Assembly: GCA_964445715.1 (NCBI GenBank)
Contig: CAYULJ010000003.1
Span: 1 to 35,195, forward strand
Length of the DNA stretch: 35,195 nt
Source of the DNA: CAYPYS01 sp964445715
GTDB lineage: Bacteria; Omnitrophota; Gorgyraeia; Gorgyraeales; Gorgyraeaceae
Direction: 5' to 3'
Shown in pieces: positions 30,138-35,195 of the stretch. The notes below the pieces were generated by a model. The model searched no databases. It saw nothing but the letters and a program-made list of their open reading frames with translations, and had not been told where the DNA came from. Within the stretch, counting starts at the first letter, position 1. Each line of letters starts with the position of its first letter. The position numbers and the translations under genes are program-made.

Positions 30138-31171
30138 CCCGTTACCATTAGTTCTTTTATAAAAAACACGAAGCCAATGATGATCGAATTATGCACGACG
30201 TGCACTGTCATTGAAGCAACAAGAGATCCTGTCCTTTCATAAAGGTAGGCCAAAAGCAAGCCCAATACCATAATCGGCAAAAAGCCCACGATATTAGTAT
30301 GCAGAAGGCTGAAAATTGACGCGCTTATAAATGCCGCCCCTATTATGCCAATTCGCTTCTTGATCGCATTATACATAAACCCTCGAAAGAATATTTCTTC
30401 TATGATAGGGCCTAAAATGGAAACGAATATCGTAAAGAATAAAAGAAATCCACATCTCTCCTCTTCCATAAATACTTCAAATACAGGCTGAGGTTCGGGT
30501 TTATAACCCAAGAGATTCGATATCCATACAGAAAAAAGCAATACTGCAAACAAAAGCGGCAGAATAAAAACATAACCTGCTATGCCTGATGAAATATTCT
30601 TAAACAAAAAAAACGATCTCAAGCCTAAGGAAGTTATTGTGTCTTTACGTCTAATCACTACAAAATATAGCACCACTACGACCACAGCAATATCTATAAA
30701 AAAGGTATTGACCATCATGCTTAAATTGATCCCGATATTTAATTGAAATAGCTCATAAATTACACTTTGTGCCAAACCTAAGATGTAACTCATAAAAACA
30801 ATGACAATGCTCGCCCTTAAAAGATCGGAGACGCCCCAAGAAACAAGGCCTCTTTTCCCTTCTGAAGACAAACTAATAACAAAAGGCCTTATCCCAAAAA
30901 TAAAAGCTAAATTCATTACAACGGAAAACATGAATACCAGAAATCCCAAGACTATCGCATATTTAAAAAACCTTGCGCTTAGCTTATCAGAAGCCAGAAA
31001 ATCTTTGACTCTCTCTTCAGTAATGCCAATGTCCTCGAAGGTCATTTCTGAAAAGGATTTTTCGGTCTTGACTTCCTCTTTCTTTGGCTGACCAGCGCTC
31101 ATAAAATTCACGGCCAACACAAAAAGAATCATGAATATGTATATTTTTTCTCGTCTTATAAAATCCAACAT
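30134..31171 (-). CDS. CPBP-family intramembrane metalloprotease
   Basis: This integral membrane protein of 345 residues has about eight hydrophobic segments. The CPBP (Abi/Rce1) motifs are visible near the C-terminus: EEIFFRGFMYNAI with the paired glutamates and arginine, SLLHTN with the first histidine, and HVVHNSI with the last. The family includes CAAX prenyl proteases and bacteriocin-immunity-like proteins; the substrate is unknown. ATG at 31171 is used, because the first 11 residues of the longer frame come from the palindrome; GGGA upstream is a weak ribosome site. It overlaps the DUF362 gene by 4 nt. Confidence 0.87.
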   Translation of the reverse strand: MLDFIRREKIYIFMILFVLAVNFMSAGQPKKEEVKTEKSFSEMTFEDIGITEERVKDFLASDKLSARFFKYAIVLGFLVFMFSVVMNLAFIFGIRPFVISLSSEGKRGLVSWGVSDLLRASIVIVFMSYILGLAQSVIYELFQLNIGINLSMMVNTFFIDIAVVVVVLYFVVIRRKDTITSLGLRSFFLFKNISSGIAGYVFILPLLFAVLLFSVWISNLLGYKPEPQPVFEVFMEEERCGFLLFFTIFVSILGPIIEEIFFRGFMYNAIKKRIGIIGAAFISASIFSLLHTNIVGFLPIMVLGLLLAYLYERTGSLVASMTVHVVHNSIIIGFVFFIKELMVTG

Positions 31172-31183
31172 AGAAATATCCCA

Positions 31184-31224
31184 CTTAAGTTCACACTTTA
31201 ACATTGTCGAAATGTGATCTTAAG
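31184..31224. repeat. CTTAAG palindrome, copy 18 (decayed right arm)
   Basis: Left arm CTTAAGTTCACACTTTAACA; right arm TGTCGAAATGTGATCTTAAG with several mismatches. Both tips still read CTTAAG. Bases 31220-31222 are the tatD stop codon. Confidence 0.9.
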
Positions 31225-31987
31225 GTAATGAAAAGAGTTTTTTTGCGTTGGTGGTCGTGATCCTGGCCACTTCTTCGAGACTCCTGCCTTTTATCTTCGC
31301 GATCTCTTCTGCCAGGTACTTCACATAACTCGGCTCGTTTCGTTTGCCCCTGAATATCTGCGGCGCCAAAAACGGTGCGTCAGTCTCAAGAAGAAGTCTT
31401 TCTATGGGCACCTTATTCGCGACCTCCCGCAGCTTGTCAGCATTTTTAAAAGTAAGATTGCAGGTAAACGATACATGAAGTCCCATATCCAAGCAATCCG
31501 TCAGAAATTTCTCGTCTCCAGAGAAACAATGCATGACACCCTTTAGCTTGTTTCCCATAATCTCCTTTAATATAGCCAATATATCCTCATGCGCATCGCG
31601 ATTATGTATGATTATCGGCAAATCCCTTTCCCTTGCCTCGCTCAATAAAATCCTAACCAGCTTTTTCTGATTTTCTTTCGAGGAAATATTTTTAAAATAA
31701 TCCAGGCCGATCTCCCCGATCGCAACCACTTTATCTCTGCCGAGAAGCATCCTAAACTCTTCTAAATGCTTCTCTGGCACGCTGTCAGCTTCGTGAGGGT
31801 GGATCCCGGCTGCCGCATAGATAAAATCATTCTTCTCAGCGATCTCTATCGAGGCCTTTGTCCCCCGAAGGCTTGAGCCGACATTGACGATCAGACCCAC
31901 GCCCTCTTTCCTAGAGCGCTTTATGACCTCGTCCCTGTCAGATTCAAAGTCTTTGAAATCTAGATGACAGTGAGTATCTGTCAGCAT
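31220..31987 (-). CDS. tatD: TatD-family metal-dependent DNase
   Basis: This 255-residue TIM-barrel hydrolase starts MLTDTHCHLDF with the HxH metal ligands. EIGLDYF, IIHNRDAHEDI, MHCFSGD and LETDAPFL hold further ligands. Family members are 3'-5' DNases or D-aminoacyl-tRNA-type hydrolases; the in vivo role is not certain. ATG at 31987 is chosen over the upstream start at 32041, which would overlap the desulfurase gene much more and adds no conserved residues. The chosen start overlaps the upstream gene by 7 nt (ATGCTGA). In other genomes tatD often follows metG, as here with one gene between. The stop TAA comes from palindrome copy 18. Confidence 0.93.
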   Translation of the reverse strand: MLTDTHCHLDFKDFESDRDEVIKRSRKEGVGLIVNVGSSLRGTKASIEIAEKNDFIYAAAGIHPHEADSVPEKHLEEFRMLLGRDKVVAIGEIGLDYFKNISSKENQKKLVRILLSEARERDLPIIIHNRDAHEDILAILKEIMGNKLKGVMHCFSGDEKFLTDCLDMGLHVSFTCNLTFKNADKLREVANKVPIERLLLETDAPFLAPQIFRGKRNEPSYVKYLAEEIAKIKGRSLEEVARITTTNAKKLFSLP

Positions 31988-33138
31988 AACGGTGACATCT
32001 CTCTGAGTCTTTTTACTATCGGCGGGATTTCGACCAGGCAATACTCAACGTCCTTTTCAGCATTCTCATAGCCGAAAGAAAATCTAATAGAGCCTTGTAA
32101 AATATCAGGCGGAACGCCCATTGCAGTCAATACGTGAGAAGGCTCAAGCGAACCAGAAGTACAAGCAGAACCAGTGGAAGCAGAAATGCCTTTCATATCA
32201 AAATTCAATACCAAAGATTCGCCCTCGATATATCTGAAGCTTATATTGAGCGTATTGGAAAGGCGATACTCGGGGTGCCCGTTTAGATATATCTCGTTGA
32301 GCTCCTTCTTTAAGCCTCCAAGAAATTTATCCGCGAGCTTCTTGAGATGCTTGTTTGTCTTCTTCATGTCCTTCACGGCAATTTCTACTGCTTTTGCAAA
32401 ACCCACAATGCCAGGCACGTTTAAAGTCCCTGCCCTCAATCTCCTCTCATGATGTCCGCCAGTCTGATAGGGCAAGACCTTGACGCCCTTCCTTATATAT
32501 AGCGCGCCTGCACCTTTAGGCCCGTTCAACTTATGCGCTGAAAAAGAACAGAGATCAACGCCAAGACTTTCGACATCTATAGGCTCTTTACCAAGGGCCT
32601 GGACCGCGTCTGTGTGAAAACATATACCGTTCTTTTTTGCTATTTTCCCGATCTCTTTTATTGGCTGTATAGTGCCTGTCTCGTTGTTGGCAAACATGAT
32701 CGAAATCAAAACAGTGTCTTTTCTTATAGAGTCTTTCAATTTATTCAGGTCGACAACACCGTGTTTATCAACAGGGAGCCGAGTGACTTCAAAACCCAAC
32801 TCTTCTTCGGCAAATTTGCATGATTCCAAAACTGCGAGATGTTCTATCTCGCTAGTTATTATGTGCCTACCTTTGGCCAGGTTCGCAACAGCCACCCCTT
32901 TTATAGCAAAATTATCTGATTCAGTGCCGCCTGAGGTAAAGATAATATCCACTGGCTCTGTGCCAATTGCGTGCGCGACAACTTCTCTCGACGCTTCGAC
33001 TGCCTTGTGGGCTATCTGGCCCTTGGAATGCACACTCGAGGCATTCCCGCACTCGTCGGAAAAATACGGCATCATCGCCTCCAGCACCTCTTTGCGCACT
33101 GGCGTTGTCGCATTGTGATCCAAATAAATCTGTCTCAT
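31981..33138 (-). CDS. nifS: Cysteine desulfurase (NifS/IscS type)
   Basis: This PLP enzyme takes sulfur from cysteine for Fe-S clusters and tRNA thiolation. The 385-residue protein starts MRQIYLDHNATTPVRKEV. The PLP lysine is K203 in SFSAHKLNGPKG. The active-site cysteine is C326 in STGSACTSGSLEPSHVL. GGTESDNFAIKG and HTDAVQALGK are also typical. AAGGTGGGAG precedes the ATG, directly after the palindrome. No scaffold protein gene is nearby; the PP-loop protein at 11956-12954 could be a sulfur acceptor, by inference only. Confidence 0.94.
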   Translation of the reverse strand: MRQIYLDHNATTPVRKEVLEAMMPYFSDECGNASSVHSKGQIAHKAVEASREVVAHAIGTEPVDIIFTSGGTESDNFAIKGVAVANLAKGRHIITSEIEHLAVLESCKFAEEELGFEVTRLPVDKHGVVDLNKLKDSIRKDTVLISIMFANNETGTIQPIKEIGKIAKKNGICFHTDAVQALGKEPIDVESLGVDLCSFSAHKLNGPKGAGALYIRKGVKVLPYQTGGHHERRLRAGTLNVPGIVGFAKAVEIAVKDMKKTNKHLKKLADKFLGGLKKELNEIYLNGHPEYRLSNTLNISFRYIEGESLVLNFDMKGISASTGSACTSGSLEPSHVLTAMGVPPDILQGSIRFSFGYENAEKDVEYCLVEIPPIVKRLREMSPLC

Positions 33139-33152
33139 ATCATCACTCCCAC

Positions 33153-33193
33153 CTTAAGTTTACACTTTAACATTGTTGAAGTGTAAACTTAAG
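33153..33193. repeat. CTTAAG palindrome, copy 19
   Basis: 41-bp copy with one T/G position, between metG and the desulfurase gene. Bases 33189-33191 are the metG stop codon, and the other tip abuts the desulfurase ribosome site. Confidence 0.95.
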
Positions 33194-34718
33194 ATTCTAT
33201 TCTTGGAAAGAGGGGTTTTCCTTTATTGATCTTTGTTCCTGATTTTGCCGTGTCCCAAGATAAATCATTTAAACTTTTTTTGCCCGCCTTTAAACCAAGC
33301 TGGTGCGTCATTTTTTCAGAAGTCGTTGGCAAAAATGGCCACAGCGCCACTGATATAATCCTCAAGATTTCATAAAGATCATACATCATATCCTTAAGAT
33401 CGTCTTCTTTGTTTTCTTTTGAAAGCTTCCATGGCGCCTTTTGCTCTATGAATTTGTTGGCCATATTTATCAATTGCCAAATAGCGCCGAGCGCCTGGCT
33501 AAAATCTATTTTGTCCATCGCCTTAGAGATCTCGGATTTTAAATTCTTTGCTTTGTCAATAAGCGGAGCTGTAAACTCGTCTGCTGTTCTAATGTCTCGT
33601 CTCTTGGGAATCTTTCCAGAAAAATATTTCTCTATCATGGACAATGTCCTGTGCAAAAGATTCCCCAGGTCATTGGCGAGATCGCTATTGATCCTAGATA
33701 TAAGCGCAGTCTCGGAAAAAGAACCATCTGCGCCAAACGGCACTTCTCTTAATAAGAAAAACCTATACGCGTCCACGCCAAACTTATCGATCATCTCAAG
33801 CGGATTTACTATATTACCTTTGGACTTGGACATCTTGTCCTCGCCTATCTTCCACCAACCATGCGCAAACACTGTCTTGGGTAGTTCGAGTCCGATGGCG
33901 CGAAGCATGATAGGCCAATAAACAGTATGCGGCCTCAAGATATCCTTTCCTATCATATGCACGTCAGCTGGCCAGAATCTTTTGAATCTCTTTGGGTCAT
34001 CGCCATAACCACACAAGCTAATATAATTTATGAGTGCGTCAAACCAGACATACGTCACATGGTCTTCACTAAAAGGTATCTTAACACCCCACGAAAGCCT
34101 GGACTTGGGCCTTGAGATACACAAGTCATTCAACGGATTCTTAAGAAAACTCAGGATCTCGTTTCTTCTTATAACAGGCAATATAAAATCTTCGTGCGAA
34201 TTAATATATTCCACCAGCCAATTTTGATATTTCGAAAGCCTGAAAAAAAAATTCTTTTCTTTTATGTGCTCGACCTGTCTCTTGCAGTCAGGGCAATTGC
34301 CATCTAGCAGCTGGCCCTTGGTCCAAAAACTCTCACACGGCGTGCAATACCACCCACTGTATTCGCCTTCATACAGGTCGCCGTTTTTATACAATATCTC
34401 CAATATCTTTTTCACGACATCTTCATGTCTCTTTTCTGTCGTGCGAATGAAATCGTCGTACGAAATGCCTAGCTTCTCCCACAGGTCTTTAAATCTCGGA
34501 ACCACTGTATCCACGAATGCTCGAGGCTCCATACCTTTTTCACTGGCTGCCTCTTTTATCTTCTGGCCATGCTCGTCAGTGCCTGTAGAAAACAATACCT
34601 CTGTGCCTGCAAGCCGTTTGAACCTCGCGAGCGCGTCACACGCGATATTAGTATACGAATGCCCGATATGAGGATTGCCATTAACATAATATAGAGGTGT
34701 CGTTATATAAAATTTCAT
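33189..34718 (-). CDS. metG: Methionine-tRNA ligase, short form
   Basis: It charges initiator and elongator tRNA-Met. The 509-residue protein has the HIGH motif at 17-20 (NPHIGHSYTN), a zinc knuckle (WYCTPCESFW and CPDCKR, about 124-145), and KMSKSKGN near residue 300. The anticodon-binding helical domain follows and ends with KGKPLFPRIES. The C-terminal OB-fold dimerisation domain of many bacterial enzymes is absent; short forms are known. No strong ribosome site precedes the ATG. The stop TAA is supplied by palindrome copy 19. It follows ricT, as in many bacteria. Confidence 0.95.
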   Translation of the reverse strand: MKFYITTPLYYVNGNPHIGHSYTNIACDALARFKRLAGTEVLFSTGTDEHGQKIKEAASEKGMEPRAFVDTVVPRFKDLWEKLGISYDDFIRTTEKRHEDVVKKILEILYKNGDLYEGEYSGWYCTPCESFWTKGQLLDGNCPDCKRQVEHIKEKNFFFRLSKYQNWLVEYINSHEDFILPVIRRNEILSFLKNPLNDLCISRPKSRLSWGVKIPFSEDHVTYVWFDALINYISLCGYGDDPKRFKRFWPADVHMIGKDILRPHTVYWPIMLRAIGLELPKTVFAHGWWKIGEDKMSKSKGNIVNPLEMIDKFGVDAYRFFLLREVPFGADGSFSETALISRINSDLANDLGNLLHRTLSMIEKYFSGKIPKRRDIRTADEFTAPLIDKAKNLKSEISKAMDKIDFSQALGAIWQLINMANKFIEQKAPWKLSKENKEDDLKDMMYDLYEILRIISVALWPFLPTTSEKMTHQLGLKAGKKSLNDLSWDTAKSGTKINKGKPLFPRIES

Positions 34719-34728
34719 AAAATTATCG

Positions 34729-34769
34729 CTTAAGTTTACACTTCAACAATGTTAAAGTGTAAACTTAAG
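34729..34769. repeat. CTTAAG palindrome, copy 20
   Basis: 41-bp copy with one C/A mismatch, between ricT and metG, 11 bp upstream of the metG start. A REP hairpin (34777-34800) lies next to it. Confidence 0.95.
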
Positions 34770-34776
34770 AAAGGAT

Positions 34777-34800
34777 GTCATTCCCGTGTAAACGGGAATC
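34777..34800. repeat. REP-like hairpin GTCATTCCCGT-GTAA-ACGGGAATC, copy B
   Basis: Same unit as 26476-26499, with the closing pair changed from C-G to T-A on both sides and a GTAA loop. Pairing is kept, as in copy A. Both copies lie immediately next to a CTTAAG palindrome. Confidence 0.8.
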
Positions 34801-34805
34801 TAGCT

Positions 34806-35195
34806 TTACTTATTATAGTCCAGCTCGATGTGCCTGCCTTCTTCCAGCTCCACTACGACCTTGCGCTTCAATGCATTGACGCTTATAACCCTGCCCTTAC
34901 CCTGTTTTGTCTTGATCTTTTCGCCCTCCTTCGGAAGGCCTTTTAAATATTTCCTGTAATTCTCATACTCATAACCGAGGCAACACATCAGCCTGCCGCA
35001 ACACCCTGAGATCTTAGAAGGGTTGAGCGGCAGGTTCTGTTCCTTTGCCATTTTTATCGTCACTGGCTCAAAGCCCTTTAAAAAACTAGCACAACACAAT
35101 GACCTCCCGCAATGCCCGAATCCTCCCAGCATGCGCGCCTCATCCCTCACGCCTATCTGCCTCAGCTCTATTCTCACCTTGAAAATAGAAGCCAG
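34806..35195 (-). CDS. ricT: PSP1-domain protein RicT (YaaT), 5' end outside the window
   Basis: The frame stays open to the window edge (LASIFKVRIELRQIGVRDEAR), so the N-terminal part is missing; about 129 residues are visible. The cysteine pattern GHCGRSLCCASF and GCCGRLMCCLGYE is diagnostic of the RicT/YaaT family. In Bacillus, RicT forms the Y-complex with RicA and RicF, binds Fe-S clusters and affects RNase Y and phosphorelay functions; the role here is unknown. A C-terminal basic beta segment follows (GKGRVISVNALKRKVVVEL). It lies just upstream of metG, an order seen in many bacteria, where holB is usually next upstream. Confidence 0.9.
   Translation of the reverse strand: MASIFKVRIELRQIGVRDEARMLGGFGHCGRSLCCASFLKGFEPVTIKMAKEQNLPLNPSKISGCCGRLMCCLGYEYENYRKYLKGLPKEGEKIKTKQGKGRVISVNALKRKVVVELEEGRHIELDYNK

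Noticed and set aside
1428..34769. CRISPR array formed by the repeated 37-41 bp units
   Set aside because: The copies are hundreds to thousands of bases apart with whole genes between them, are near-perfect palindromes, and no cas genes are present.
1428..34769. The palindromes as ordinary Rho-independent terminators
   Set aside because: They are AT-rich, have no following T-run, occur inside apparent operons, and show subfamilies with compensated changes. A weak terminator effect is still possible.

Overview
The window looks like a chromosomal segment of an uncultured bacterium, most likely a member of Candidatus Omnitrophota. This is inferred from three things: an exported protein with the TTYYPAPYGNYEEL signature, a 6S RNA directly upstream of rarA, and the overall gene style. 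It is not proven. Nearly all genes are housekeeping genes. Genes up to about 14.35 kb are on the plus strand and the rest on the minus strand; the two blocks converge with a 12-bp overlap.

Plus-strand half: the C-terminus of a pilin-like protein and a terminator; tRNA-Cys, a free-standing LAGLIDADG endonuclease gene, tRNA-Leu and tRNA-Val; a structured 170-nt segment that repeats the 3' end of tRNA-Val; thrS; infC-rpmI-rplT (infC apparently starting at AUU); a KtrB/KtrA potassium uptake pair; pheS, a small exported protein, pheT; 6S RNA and rarA; a PP-loop ATPase; an insertion-sequence remnant; and a small exported beta-rich protein.

Minus-strand half, in transcription order from the right edge: ricT (cut by the window), metG, a cysteine desulfurase, tatD, a CPBP-family membrane protease, a DUF362-ferredoxin protein, mtnA, thiL, tsaE, tsaB, alr and greA. 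A branched-chain and aromatic amino-acid block follows: ilvD, ilvB, ilvN, ilvC, leuA, aroE, a prepilin peptidase gene and aroC.

The striking feature is a family of near-perfect palindromes of about 41 bp, each arm CTTAAGTTTACACTTTAACA around a single central base. I count 20 full copies, one half copy next to the IS remnant, one degenerate half copy, and two hybrid elements. In the hybrids the CTTAAG-tipped outer arms enclose an inverted pair of a different REP-like hairpin (AAAAATAGG...CCTATTTTT). The palindromes sit at almost every non-overlapping gene junction on both strands. They show compensatory changes between arms, contain stops in all six frames, and supply the stop codon of ten genes. 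No autonomous enzyme that could spread them is visible here. At least two further hairpin repeat families occur in single or paired copies.
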